64,000 nt of DNA from Luteimonas sp. BLCC-B24 (GTDB taxonomy: Bacteria > Pseudomonadota > Gammaproteobacteria > Xanthomonadales > Xanthomonadaceae). Each line of letters starts with the position of its first letter. The stretch's first letter is position 1. The stretch lies in assembly GCF_028550595.1 (NCBI RefSeq), contig NZ_JAQQGN010000001.1:744001-808000 (forward strand), given 5' to 3'. This document shows, one piece after another, positions 45,331-53,938 of this stretch. The notes below the pieces were generated by a model. The model was given only the letters and a program-made list of their open reading frames with translations, did not search any database and had not been told where the DNA came from. A program made the position numbers and the translations under genes.

Positions 45331-46095
45331 ATGCTCACTATCGACAACCTCCACGCCTCCATCAACGAGCGCGACATCCTCAAGGGCCTTTCGCTGCAGG
45401 TGAAGCCCGGCGAGGTGCACGCGATCATGGGGCCCAACGGCGCCGGCAAATCCACGCTCGGCAACATCCTCGCCGGCCGTGACGGCTACGAGGTGACGGC
45501 GGGCGGCGTGCAGTTCGATGGCCGGGATCTGCTGGCGCTCGAGCCCGAAGAGCGCGCCGCGGCAGGCGTGTTTCTCGCGTTCCAGTACCCGGTCGAGATT
45601 CCCGGGGTGAACAACACCTACTTCCTGCGCAGCGCACTCAACGCACAGCGCAAGGCGCGCGGCGAGACGGAACTCGATTCGATGCAGTTCCTCAAGCTGG
45701 TGCGCGAGAAGCTGGCCGTGCTGCATCTCGACGATCGCCTGCTGCACCGCGGCGTCAACGAAGGCTTTTCGGGCGGCGAAAAGAAGCGCAACGAGATCTT
45801 CCAGCTGGCCGTGCTCGAACCCAGGCTCGCGATCCTCGACGAGACCGATTCCGGCCTCGACATCGACGCCCTGAAGCACGTCGCGGACGGTGTCAACGCG
45901 CTGCGCTCGCCGGACCGCGCCTTCATCGTCATCACGCACTATCAGCGCCTGCTCGACTACATCAAGCCCGACGTCGTCCACGTGCTGGCCGATGGCCGCA
46001 TCGTGCAGAGCGGCGGACCCGAACTCGCGCTCCAGCTCGAGGAAAAGGGCTACGCCTGGGTCAAGGACCGCGTGGCGCCGGAGGCGGCTGCCTGA
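45331..46095 (+). CDS. sufC: Fe-S cluster assembly ATPase SufC
   Basis: The 254-residue ABC-type ATPase has Walker A MGPNGAGKSTLGNILAG (about 32-48), the Q-loop AFQYPVEIPG, signature GFSGGEKKRNEI, Walker B LAILDETDSGLDIDAL and the His switch ITHYQRLL. It binds SufB and SufD and drives cluster assembly. ATG 45331 starts the conserved N-terminus LTIDNLHASINE; an upstream frame runs through the repeat element. Its stop overlaps sufD by one base. Confidence 0.97.
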   Translation: MLTIDNLHASINERDILKGLSLQVKPGEVHAIMGPNGAGKSTLGNILAGRDGYEVTAGGVQFDGRDLLALEPEERAAAGVFLAFQYPVEIPGVNNTYFLRSALNAQRKARGETELDSMQFLKLVREKLAVLHLDDRLLHRGVNEGFSGGEKKRNEIFQLAVLEPRLAILDETDSGLDIDALKHVADGVNALRSPDRAFIVITHYQRLLDYIKPDVVHVLADGRIVQSGGPELALQLEEKGYAWVKDRVAPEAAA

Positions 46096-47333
46096 TGAGT
46101 GCCCTGCTCGATTCCCTGGCCGCCGGTTTCGACGGCGACGCGACACGCCGCGCGTCGCTGGACGCCGCGCTGGCCGCGGGCCTGCCCGGCGCACGCAGCG
46201 AATCCTGGAAGTACACTTCGCTGCGCGCACTGGAGCGTCGGAGCTTCGACGTGCCGTCCGCCGATGTCGAGGTCGATCCGGTGCTGGTGGCCGCGATTCC
46301 CGCGCCGCGCCTGGTGTTCGTCAACGGACGTCCGTCGGCGGCACTGTCCGACCCCGGCGCCGCCGTGCCCGGTCTGTCGATCGGTGCGTTCGCCGATTTC
46401 GACGCCGCACCCGAGATCGAGGACCGCGTCGACGCCGTGTTCGCACGCGTCAACCACGCGCTCGCGCACGACGGCGCGACGATCGTCGTTGCGCCGGATG
46501 CGCGGATCGACACGCCGGTGCAGCTGGTTTTCATCGGCGCACCCGCCGCGACCGACGTGGCCTGGCATCTGCGCCATCACGTGGCGCTCGGTGCGCGCGC
46601 CGCGCTGACCCTGGTGGAACATCACCTGGACGCCGGCGCGCACCGCCATCTCGACAACACGGTCGTCTCGCTCCGTGTCGCCGAGGGCGCCGAGCTGCGT
46701 CACGTGCGACTGCAGCACCGGGCCGACGGCGCCACCTGCATGCTGCGGACCGATGCCGCGCTGCAGGCGGCGTCGGTCTACACCCGCGTCGACGTCGAAG
46801 CCGGCGGCGCGCTCTCGCGCCACGAACTGGACGTGCGCCTGCTCGGCGACGCCGCACGCCTGACCGCCAACGGCGTGCTGCTGGCCAACGGCCGCGCCCA
46901 TGTGGACACGCGCCTGGGCATCCGCCACGTCGCGAAGAACACCGCTTGCGAACTGACCTGGCGGGGCATCGGCGACGCGCGCGGCCGGGTGGTCTTCCAC
47001 GGCGGCATCACGATCGATGCCGGCGCCGACGGCACGGATGCACGCCTGTCGAACAAGAATCTGCTGCTGTCGAACACCGCCGAAATCGACACCCAGCCGG
47101 TGCTGGTGATCCACGCCGACGAGGTGCAGGCCGCGCATGGCGCGACCGTCGGCCAGCTCGATCCCGGCGCGCTGTTCTACCTGCGCGCGCGCGGCCTGCC
47201 CGAGGCCGATGCCCAGCGGCTGCTGACCGCGGCGTTCGTGCGCGAGCCGCTGTCGACGATCGCCGAGCCGGCGCTGCGTGCGCACGCCGAAGCCGTGCTC
47301 GAGCGCGCGCTCGTAGGTCTTCCGGGCGCATGA
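46095..47333 (+). CDS. sufD: Fe-S cluster assembly protein SufD
   Basis: The 412-residue SufD shares the beta-helix fold of SufB. It has ESWKYTSLRALERRSFD at the N-terminus, LVEHHLDAGAHRHLDNTVVS in the middle, and the conserved C-terminal SNTAEIDTQPVLVIHADEVQ, HGATVGQLDPGALFYLRARG and AEAVLERALVG. SufD completes the SufBC2D complex and is needed for iron acquisition. It overlaps sufC by TGATG and sufS by ATGA, so translation is coupled. Confidence 0.96.
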   Translation: MSALLDSLAAGFDGDATRRASLDAALAAGLPGARSESWKYTSLRALERRSFDVPSADVEVDPVLVAAIPAPRLVFVNGRPSAALSDPGAAVPGLSIGAFADFDAAPEIEDRVDAVFARVNHALAHDGATIVVAPDARIDTPVQLVFIGAPAATDVAWHLRHHVALGARAALTLVEHHLDAGAHRHLDNTVVSLRVAEGAELRHVRLQHRADGATCMLRTDAALQAASVYTRVDVEAGGALSRHELDVRLLGDAARLTANGVLLANGRAHVDTRLGIRHVAKNTACELTWRGIGDARGRVVFHGGITIDAGADGTDARLSNKNLLLSNTAEIDTQPVLVIHADEVQAAHGATVGQLDPGALFYLRARGLPEADAQRLLTAAFVREPLSTIAEPALRAHAEAVLERALVGLPGA

Positions 47334-48616
47334 GCAGCCGCCCGCTGCCACCGGTCACGCCGCCGTTCGACGGCCCGAGTACGCCGCAGGCGCAGGACGG
47401 CGGTGTCGACTGGACCGGCGTCCGCGCCGATTTCCCGCTGTTGCTGCGCGAGGTCCACGGCAAGCCGCTGATCTACTTCGACAACGCCAATACCGGCCAG
47501 AAGCCGGCATCGGTGATCGAGGCGATGGACGGTTTCTATCGGCGTCAGAACGCCAATGTCAGCCGCGCGGTGCACCAGCTCGGGACCGAGGCGACCGAGG
47601 CCTACGAGGGCACGCGCACGAAGTTGGCGCAGTTCCTCAACGTGCGCCGCGACGAACTCGTGCTGTGCAGCGGCACGACCTTCGCGCTCAATCTGGTCGC
47701 GTATTCGTGGGCACTGCCGCGGCTGAAGGCCGGCGACACGATCCTCGTCTCGCGCATGGAGCACCACGCCAATATCGTGCCGTGGCAGCTGATCGCCGAA
47801 CGCACCGGCGCGACCGTGCGCGTGGCCGAGATTCTCGACGACGGCACGCTCGACCTCGATGCGCTGCGTCGCGCGATGACCTCCGACGTGAAACTGCTGG
47901 CGCTGGCGCATGTCTCCAACGTCCTGGGCACGGTGAATCCGGTGCGCGAGATCTGCCGCGAGGCGCGCAAGCGCGACATCGTCACCGTCATCGACGGCTC
48001 CCAGGCCGTGCCCCATCGCCGCGTCGACATCGCCGCACTCGGTTGCGATTTCTATGCGTTCACCGGGCACAAGATGTGCGGACCGACCGGCACCGGCGTG
48101 CTCTGGGCGCGCCGCGAGCACCTGCAGGCCATGCCGCCGTTCCTCGGTGGCGGCGAGATGATCAAGGAAGTCGGCTTCGACAAGACGGTCTACAACGACC
48201 CGCCGCACCGCTTCGAGGCCGGCACGCCGAACATCGCCGGCTTCGTCGGGCTCGGCGCCGCGGTGGACTACCTCGATCGGCTCGGCATGGCGCACGTCGA
48301 ACACCGCGAGGCCGAGCTGCTGGCGCATCTCACCGAATCGCTGCAGGCGGTCGACGGCGTGCGCATCTTCGGCACCGCGCCGGACAAGGCGGCGGTGGTG
48401 TCGTTCCTCGTCGAGGGCGCGCACGCGCACGATCTCGCGACGCTGCTCGATCTCGAAGGCGTGGCGATCCGCTCCGGGCAGCACTGCGCGCATCCACTGC
48501 TGCAGTTCTACGGCGTGGCCGCCACGTGCCGCGCCTCGCCCGCGTTCTACAACACGCACGAGGAGATCGACGCCTTCGTCGCTGCCCTGCGCAAGGTGCG
48601 CGGCCTGCTCGGCTGA
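47330..48616 (+). CDS. sufS: Cysteine desulfurase SufS
   Basis: The 428-residue PLP enzyme removes sulfur from L-cysteine for the Suf machine. It shows IYFDNANTGQKPASVIEAM, MEHHANIVPWQLIA, SNVLGTVNPVREIC, the PLP-lysine motif DFYAFTGHKMCGPTGTGVLW and the active cysteine in IRSGQHCAHPLLQFY. The N-terminus has some 30 extra residues rich in Pro. ATG 47330 overlaps the sufD stop. No sufE is visible in the window, so sulfur transfer may use a partner encoded elsewhere. Confidence 0.96.
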   Translation: MSSRPLPPVTPPFDGPSTPQAQDGGVDWTGVRADFPLLLREVHGKPLIYFDNANTGQKPASVIEAMDGFYRRQNANVSRAVHQLGTEATEAYEGTRTKLAQFLNVRRDELVLCSGTTFALNLVAYSWALPRLKAGDTILVSRMEHHANIVPWQLIAERTGATVRVAEILDDGTLDLDALRRAMTSDVKLLALAHVSNVLGTVNPVREICREARKRDIVTVIDGSQAVPHRRVDIAALGCDFYAFTGHKMCGPTGTGVLWARREHLQAMPPFLGGGEMIKEVGFDKTVYNDPPHRFEAGTPNIAGFVGLGAAVDYLDRLGMAHVEHREAELLAHLTESLQAVDGVRIFGTAPDKAAVVSFLVEGAHAHDLATLLDLEGVAIRSGQHCAHPLLQFYGVAATCRASPAFYNTHEEIDAFVAALRKVRGLLG

Positions 48617-48622
48617 CGCGTT

Positions 48623-48645
48623 GCGGCGACGCGATGCGTCGCCGC
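48623..48645. terminator. Hairpin after sufS
   Basis: GCGGCGACGC (48623-48632) and GCGTCGCCGC (48636-48645) form a perfect 10-bp stem with a 3-base loop, 7 bases after the sufS stop. No T-tract follows, so it may attenuate rather than end transcription. Confidence 0.55.
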
Positions 48646-48761
48646 GCTCGAGTCCTTGCGAGCGCGCGCCGTCGGCGCGGCGGATCGGCACGCACCGCCG
48701 CGCCACACGCCTGCGCTGCCGGGCAGGATAATGCGGCGCCTCCCCTGCTCCCGGTTCGACC

Positions 48762-49298
48762 ATGTCCGTCCATACCTTCCGCACGGCCACCACGTCCGAC
48801 ATCCCCGCACTCGTCACCCTGGTGACCTCGGCCTATCGCGGCGAATCCAGCCGCAGCGGCTGGACGACCGAAGCCGACCTGCTCGACGGCGCCCGGATCG
48901 ATCCGGACGTGCTGCGAGCGGACATCGAGCGCGCCGACAGTCGCGTGGTCGTGATCGACGGCGCGCACGCGCCCCTGGCCTGTGCACATGTCGCGATCGA
49001 AGACGGCGCCGGCTATTTCGGCATGTTCGCGGTCGATCCGACGCAGCAGGGCCGCGGCACCGGCGATGCGCTGCTGGCCGAGTGCGAGCGCATCGCGCGC
49101 GACGAATGGCACCTGCCGGTCATGCGCATGACCGTGATCGACGTGCGTGAAGCGCTGATCGCGTTCTACCTGCGCCGCGGCTACCGTCGTACCGGCATTC
49201 TCAAACCCTTCCCCTACGGCGACACCCGGTTCGGCATCCCGCGGCGCGACGATCTGCGTTTCGAGGTGCTGGAAAAGACCTTCGGAGCTGCGGCATGA
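48762..49298 (+). CDS. GNAT family N-acetyltransferase
   Basis: The 178-residue protein has the GNAT acetyl-CoA site FGMFAVDPTQQGRGTGDALL (motif A, Q-x-x-G-x-G), with RTATTSDIPALVTLVTSAYR at the start and LIAFYLRRGYRRTGILKPFP in motif B. The substrate is unknown. It lies 145 bp after sufS and overlaps the Rieske ferredoxin gene by ATGA, so it is likely in the suf transcript or a short sub-operon. Confidence 0.88.
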   Translation: MSVHTFRTATTSDIPALVTLVTSAYRGESSRSGWTTEADLLDGARIDPDVLRADIERADSRVVVIDGAHAPLACAHVAIEDGAGYFGMFAVDPTQQGRGTGDALLAECERIARDEWHLPVMRMTVIDVREALIAFYLRRGYRRTGILKPFPYGDTRFGIPRRDDLRFEVLEKTFGAAA

Positions 49299-49630
49299 GC
49301 GAGACCTGGACCTTCGTCTGCGCCACCGGCGACCTGTTGCCGGGTGAGATGCGCACGACCTTCGACGAGATCACCAGCGTGCCGATCATCGTCTTCAACC
49401 TCGACGGCGAGCTCTATGCGCTCGAGGACCAGTGCAGCCACGAGGACTTCGGCCTGTCGAGCGGAGGCGCGTTCGATGCGGCCGACGGCACGGTGGAGTG
49501 CGTGCTGCACGGCGCGAAATTCGACGTGCGCAGTGGACGCGCCCTGTGCGCGCCCGCTTACGAACCGGTCGCGAAGTTCCCGGTGAAGGTGGAGCACGGC
49601 GGCGTCTGGTGCCGGGACGACCGCACCTGA
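49295..49630 (+). CDS. Rieske-type [2Fe-2S] ferredoxin
   Basis: The 111-residue protein contains both Rieske ligand motifs, C-S-H in LEDQCSHEDFGLSSG and C-x-x-H in VECVLHGAKFDVRSG. It resembles the ferredoxin subunit of non-heme iron oxygenases (NirD/BphF-like). No oxygenase genes are near. Its place right after the suf genes suggests an Fe-S electron carrier tied to Suf function; that role is inferred. Confidence 0.9.
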   Translation: MSETWTFVCATGDLLPGEMRTTFDEITSVPIIVFNLDGELYALEDQCSHEDFGLSSGGAFDAADGTVECVLHGAKFDVRSGRALCAPAYEPVAKFPVKVEHGGVWCRDDRT

Positions 49631-49668
49631 GCCGCGCCGTCTCGAGGCCAAGCCGGAATGGTTCGCCT

Positions 49669-49697
49669 TTGCTTACGAGAACCATTCTCAGTTAAGA
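49669..49697 (+). promoter_or_regulatory. Fur-box-like operator overlapping a candidate promoter
   Basis: CTTACGAGAACCATTCTCAG (from 49672), continuing to TTAAG at 49696, is an interrupted palindrome with nested arms CTTA/TAAG and GAGAA/TTCTC around CCA. It resembles a Fur site. It lies between TTGCTT (49669-49674) and TTAAGA (49692-49697), spaced 17 bases. Iron-dependent repression of the downstream TonB receptor is the natural reading. Confidence 0.65.
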
Positions 49698-50097
49698 TTC
49701 CGTCCGGAGTACAACTCTGACGGAGCGGTCGCTGTGCGGCAGGCGAAACGGAACAGCGCGGACAGCGGACTGGAACGCCGCGCGCACCGGCGTGCACAGC
49801 GCGTGCGTCCGGTCCGTGTGCCCGCAGCCGGGACGCCGCCGGCCTCGGTGTGTCCCTGTCCGGCGCCGGCGCCGAGGTCGATGACCGCGCGCCCGCGGTG
49901 GCGCGCCCAGCCCGCCCTGGCCGAACGCGAGGCCCGCCCCAGGGCCCGGCGTCTCCACCGCGCACGCCCGCCCGGTTTTGCCGGGGCAGGGCGCGCGCAG
50001 CGCCTGCCCGTCTGCCCGACGCCTGACGGGCGCCCATCCGATCCCCGTGTGACCGAAGGCCGCCGCCAGGCCCCTCACGACTGACCGCGAGACGTTC
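49698..50097 (+). other. 400-base untranslated leader before the TonB receptor, no confident gene
   Basis: The stretch is GC-rich and holds one GTG-started frame (49734-50084, 116 codons, Arg/Ala/Pro-rich) with no recognisable domain and the look of a random high-GC frame. I see no other gene. It may be a long 5' leader of the receptor mRNA or encode a short unrecognised peptide. Confidence 0.5.
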
Positions 50098-52443
50098 ATG
50101 ACCACCGCTCTTCCGCTCCGACGCTCCCTGCTGTCCACTGCCCTGCTCGGCCTGATCGCAGCGCCGGTGTGGGCCGCGCCCGACAGCGCCACCGGCCCGA
50201 CGGATTTCGACACCATCGTCGTCACCGCCGCGGGCTTCGAGCAGAAGCTCACCGACGCGCCGGCCAGCATCTCCATCGTGACGCGCGAGGAACTGGAAAC
50301 GCGTCCCTACACCACACTGATCGACGCCGTGCGCGATCTCGAGGGTGTCGACGTGGGCGAAACGTCGGACAAGACCGGGCAGCGCACGATCAGTCTCCGC
50401 GGCATGGGCGCGGACTACACGCTGGTGCTGATCGACGGCAAGCGGCAGAACAACCACGGCGACATCTATCCCAACAGCTTCGGCGGCAACCAGTTCAATC
50501 ACATCCCGCCGCTGGACATGATCGAACGCATCGAGGTCATTCGCGGCCCGGCATCCACGCTCTACGGCGCGGACGCGCTCGGCGGCGTCATCAACATCAT
50601 CACCCGCAAGGTCTCGGACCGCTGGCGGGGTTCGGTCACCGTCGGCCGCTCGTTCCAGGAGGACAGCGCCTTCGGTGACGACTCCACGCTCGACTTCGCG
50701 CTGAGCGGACCGCTGGTGCCCGACGTGCTGGGGCTGAGCCTGCGCGGCTCCCGCTACCAGCGCCGCGCTTCGGAGCCCGAGTACGAGGTGATCTTCGACC
50801 CGGCGGGTACCGCGCACGAGCGCGTGCTCGGCTTCGGCGGCGGTGGCAAGACCGTCGACAACACCAACCGGTCCGCCGGTATCCGCCTGAGCTGGACGCC
50901 GACGGATGCGCAGAGCGTCACGCTCGACTACGACACCTCGAAGCAGATCTACGACAACACGCCCTTCGTCAACAACCTCGGCACGCTGGCCTATCCGCTG
51001 GGCACGGTGGACGGCATCAACGGGATCTGGCGGGCGAATCCCCAGGTCGGCTACATCGCCAGCCAGAAATTCACCCGCGACCAGTGGTCCATCACCCATC
51101 AGGGCCAGTGGGCGTTCGGCAACAGCGAGGTGTCGCTGTCGCGCGTCGACAGCGCCAACCTCGGCCGGACGATGCCGTTCACGGTCGAGGAGCGACTGCT
51201 GCACCGCCAGGTATTCCAGGGCACCGGGGCCTACCGGGGCCTGAGCGTCGCCCAGCGCCGCGCGATCGCCGAATCCCTGTTCCTGCCGCGCCCCAGCCGG
51301 ACGATGGAAAGCCGGCAGTCCACGCTGGACGCCAAGCTCGACATCCCGGTCGAGGACTTCGGCGGCAGGCACCACCTCGTGGTCGGCGGCCAGTTCATCG
51401 ATGGTGAACTCGAAGACGGGGTCTTCGGCATGGAGAGCGGCGGCTTCGGCAACGGCACCGTGGAAACCCACCGGATGTGGTCGGTGTTCGCCGAGGACAA
51501 CTGGACTCCGATCGACCCGCTCACCCTGACCTTCGGCATCCGGCATGACGAGCACAACCGGTTCGGCGGCCACGTGAGCCCGCGCGTGTATGCGGTCTAC
51601 GACCTCGCGCCGAACTGGACGCTGAAAGGCGGCGTGAGCACGGGCTACAAGACGCCCAAGACCACCGACCTCTACGACGGCATCACCGGCTTCGGCGGCC
51701 AGGGGACCATCCCCTTCGTCGGCAATCCGGACCTTCAACCGGAAACCAGCGTCAACAGCGAAGTCGCGCTGTACTGGTCGGCGGCCGACGGTGGGCACAA
51801 CTTCAACGTCACCGCGTTCCGCAACGACTTCAAGGACAAGATCGACAGCGGCGAGACCACGCTGAGTTGCGAGCAGACCGGCGGCGTGCGCCCCTGCGTG
51901 AACCTCGGCGACTTCGGCCTGCTGGGCTACGGCACCTACGCCCAGCGCATCAATATCGACGAGGCCCGCATCCGCGGGGTGGAAGTCGCCGGGCGCTACC
52001 GGATCGCCGCACCGCTCTCGCTCCGGGCCAATTACACCTACACCGACAGCGAACAGCGCACGGGGCCCAACGCCGGTCAACCGCTCGCCCAGTCCGCGCG
52101 ACACATGGCCAATGCGACGCTCGACTGGACGCTCAGTGACGCGGTCAGCCTGCAGCTCACGAGCGAGTCGCGCTCGAAGCGGTTCCGCAACGCGGTCGAC
52201 GCCGACGGCAACCTGCTGTTCTACAAGAGTTACAACGTCCTCCATCTCGGCGGGCAGTACCGCGTCAACGAGCACGTCGCGATCAACGCGCGCATCAACA
52301 ACCTGCTGGATGAAGACTTCACCAGCTTCCGCACCAGCTTCACCGCCAATCCCGACGGCAGTTTCACCCCGGTCTATACCGACGATTACAACAACAAGGA
52401 CAAGTCGCGCAGTTACTGGCTCTCGTTGAACGTGTCGTTCTGA
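50098..52443 (+). CDS. TonB-dependent outer-membrane receptor, probably for a siderophore
   Basis: The 781-residue product has a signal peptide ending near VWAAPD, a TonB-box-like DTIVVTA (about residue 39), a plug domain (ASISIVTREELETRPYTTLI, SLRGMGADYTLVLIDGKRQN, IEVIRGPASTLYGADALGGV) and a 22-strand-type barrel. The barrel ends in SYWLSLNVSF with a C-terminal Phe. The plug is of the FepA/colicin-receptor type. A Fur-like box about 400 bases upstream supports a role in iron uptake. The exact ligand cannot be read. Confidence 0.92.
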   Translation: MTTALPLRRSLLSTALLGLIAAPVWAAPDSATGPTDFDTIVVTAAGFEQKLTDAPASISIVTREELETRPYTTLIDAVRDLEGVDVGETSDKTGQRTISLRGMGADYTLVLIDGKRQNNHGDIYPNSFGGNQFNHIPPLDMIERIEVIRGPASTLYGADALGGVINIITRKVSDRWRGSVTVGRSFQEDSAFGDDSTLDFALSGPLVPDVLGLSLRGSRYQRRASEPEYEVIFDPAGTAHERVLGFGGGGKTVDNTNRSAGIRLSWTPTDAQSVTLDYDTSKQIYDNTPFVNNLGTLAYPLGTVDGINGIWRANPQVGYIASQKFTRDQWSITHQGQWAFGNSEVSLSRVDSANLGRTMPFTVEERLLHRQVFQGTGAYRGLSVAQRRAIAESLFLPRPSRTMESRQSTLDAKLDIPVEDFGGRHHLVVGGQFIDGELEDGVFGMESGGFGNGTVETHRMWSVFAEDNWTPIDPLTLTFGIRHDEHNRFGGHVSPRVYAVYDLAPNWTLKGGVSTGYKTPKTTDLYDGITGFGGQGTIPFVGNPDLQPETSVNSEVALYWSAADGGHNFNVTAFRNDFKDKIDSGETTLSCEQTGGVRPCVNLGDFGLLGYGTYAQRINIDEARIRGVEVAGRYRIAAPLSLRANYTYTDSEQRTGPNAGQPLAQSARHMANATLDWTLSDAVSLQLTSESRSKRFRNAVDADGNLLFYKSYNVLHLGGQYRVNEHVAINARINNLLDEDFTSFRTSFTANPDGSFTPVYTDDYNNKDKSRSYWLSLNVSF

Positions 52444-52467
52444 CCGCTTCCGCCGCCGGCGCTCACG

Positions 52468-53088
52468 TCAGGCGGCGGGCTCCAGCCTGACCAGGAAGAG
52501 CTCGCCGCCACCTTCGAGTGCATGACGTGCACGAGCATCGGCCGCACCCAGGCACGCGGTGTCGCCGGCGGCCAGGAACGTGCGCGTGTCGCCATCGCCC
52601 AGATGCGCGTGGCCGGCGAGTACGTGCACCAGCCAGCGGCTGCCGGGGTCGACGAAGACCACCATCGTCCCCACGAGCGGACGATGCCAGGTCGAGGCCT
52701 GGATGCGGTCACGTCGCCACATCAGATTGAGCACTTCCACGCGGCCATCGACCAGCGTCGCCGAGGCCGCGTATCCGCCGTCGAAACGCAGGCGACCGGA
52801 CGGCGGCGACAGCGTGTGCGCCTCGGCCGGCTCGATCTGCAGGCGCACGCCTTCACCGCGCAGCAGCAGGCACTCGCGCTCGATCCCTGGAAACGAGGAG
52901 AACGGACCGTCCGATTCGATGTCGGCGATCGAGAGCCGCCAGTCCCAGGCCGAGGCCGTGTCAGCCCCATCTCCGGCCGCCCCGGACGGTGGCCACGACA
53001 GGATTTCGCGGGTCCATCCCGCACCGTTGCGCCAGCGGACGCGCCGGGCCGATTGGGCGGGACAGAGGACGACAGGCGCTGCGGACAT
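52468..53088 (-). CDS. HutD family protein
   Basis: The 206-residue cupin-like protein is of the HutD/Ves family: VRWRNGAGWTREILSWPPSG at the N-terminus, WDWRLSIADIESDGPFSSFP, GIERECLLLRGEGVRLQIEP, and LNLMWRRDRIQASTWHRPLV. HutD is often linked to histidine utilisation, but no hut genes are here, so the role is uncertain. The gene converges on the TonB receptor gene. Confidence 0.85.
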   Translation of the reverse strand: MSAAPVVLCPAQSARRVRWRNGAGWTREILSWPPSGAAGDGADTASAWDWRLSIADIESDGPFSSFPGIERECLLLRGEGVRLQIEPAEAHTLSPPSGRLRFDGGYAASATLVDGRVEVLNLMWRRDRIQASTWHRPLVGTMVVFVDPGSRWLVHVLAGHAHLGDGDTRTFLAAGDTACLGAADARARHALEGGGELFLVRLEPAA

Positions 53089-53222
53089 GGCGCGAGTCTA
53101 GCGTCCGGGGTGATGAAGCGCCGTCGCCCGCCGTTGCCACGGCGGCTGCCACAGCTCGAGCGGTAACGCCGTCCTTGCTCCAGCCCGGCTGACAGGCGAG
53201 ACGTGACCCCCGGAACGAGGTC

Positions 53223-53251
53223 GCCCACCCGCGCGTCCATGGCGGGTGGGC
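53223..53251. repeat. Short hairpin in the HutD-ComEA gap
   Basis: GCCCACCCGC (53223-53232) and GCGGGTGGGC (53242-53251) are perfect 10-bp inverted arms around a 9-base loop. The surrounding gap (53089-53364) has no gene I can support. The hairpin may stop transcription from the ComEA-like gene (minus strand), 114 bases after its stop. Confidence 0.45.
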
Positions 53252-53364
53252 AACGAGTACATCCATGTAGTCGGCGTCCTGCCGGATCCGGGGAGCATCC
53301 TGCTCCTCGACTGACGCCGGCACCTCCTGTGCCGACGACAAGCGAGCGATGGATCAGTCCTGCC

Positions 53365-53730
53365 TCAACGCTGCGGCGCGGTCCTGGCTGCGGCCGGGCT
53401 CGCGGGCGCACGGTTGGCCGCCGGGCGCTGGGCCGTCGCCGCGGTCCGCGGTGCACCGATCTCGATGCGGTCGCGGTTGACCTCGACGGTGCGCAGGCCG
53501 ATCCCCTTCACCGTGGCGAGCTGTTCGATGCTGCGAAACGGTCCGTTTTCCGTGCGGTGCGCGACGATGGCCTCGGCCTTGGCCTGGCCCACGTTGTGCA
53601 GCACGCGGGCCAGCGTGGCCGCATCGGCGGTGTTGACGTTGACTTTTTCGCCACCGTCGGCAGCGAAGGCGGATCCTGCGAGCAGCAGGGACAGGCAGAG
53701 CGACACGACGTACGCGGTGAGCGATTTCAT
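53365..53730 (-). CDS. ComEA-like helix-hairpin-helix DNA-binding protein
   Basis: The 121-residue product has a signal peptide (MKSLTAYVVSLCLSLLLAGS, then AFAA) and a helix-hairpin-helix domain VNVNTADAATLARVLHNVGQ, then KGIGLRTVEVNRDRI. An Ala/Pro/Arg-rich tail follows. This matches short periplasmic ComEA proteins that bind incoming DNA during type IV pilus-driven uptake. ATG 53730 gives the signal peptide at the N-terminus; the longer frame does not. The tail after the HhH domain is longer than in most ComEA proteins. Confidence 0.85.
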   Translation of the reverse strand: MKSLTAYVVSLCLSLLLAGSAFAADGGEKVNVNTADAATLARVLHNVGQAKAEAIVAHRTENGPFRSIEQLATVKGIGLRTVEVNRDRIEIGAPRTAATAQRPAANRAPASPAAARTAPQR

Positions 53731-53874
53731 GACCTGAGTTCCTTGGTGTTGGGTGGGAGTCCTTTCCCCGACTGGCGAACACTCGTCCGTGCCGGTAATG
53801 CCAGTCTTCCCAACGCCATGAACGCAGCCTATCCGTCCGCGCGCCGAACCGGAGCCGGACAAGCCCCTACCCCT

Positions 53875-53911
53875 TTGTAGGAATTTGCCTACATCGGCTG
53901 CGCGCTAGAAT
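53875..53911 (+). promoter_or_regulatory. Palindromic site and candidate promoter of the M20 peptidase
   Basis: TGTAGG-N6-CCTACA at 53875-53892 is a near-perfect palindrome (TGTAGGAATTTGCCTACA). It overlaps a candidate -35 (TTTGCC at 53884-53889), with TAGAAT (53906-53911) as -10 after 16 bases. This layout suits a repressor operator. The binding protein is unknown. Confidence 0.55.
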
Positions 53912-53938
53912 GGTGCGTTCACCGTCGTGGAGCATGTT

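Noticed and set aside
49734-50084. GTG-started 116-codon frame before the TonB receptor
   Set aside because: Arg/Ala/Pro-rich composition without a domain or good ribosome site; it looks like a chance frame in GC-rich DNA.
49558-52275. 905-codon minus-strand frame opposite the TonB receptor
   Set aside because: No signal, domain or ribosome site; the receptor gene accounts for the region.
53203-53880. 225-codon plus-strand frame opposite the ComEA-like gene
   Set aside because: It is antisense to a clear signal-peptide and HhH protein and has no domain of its own.
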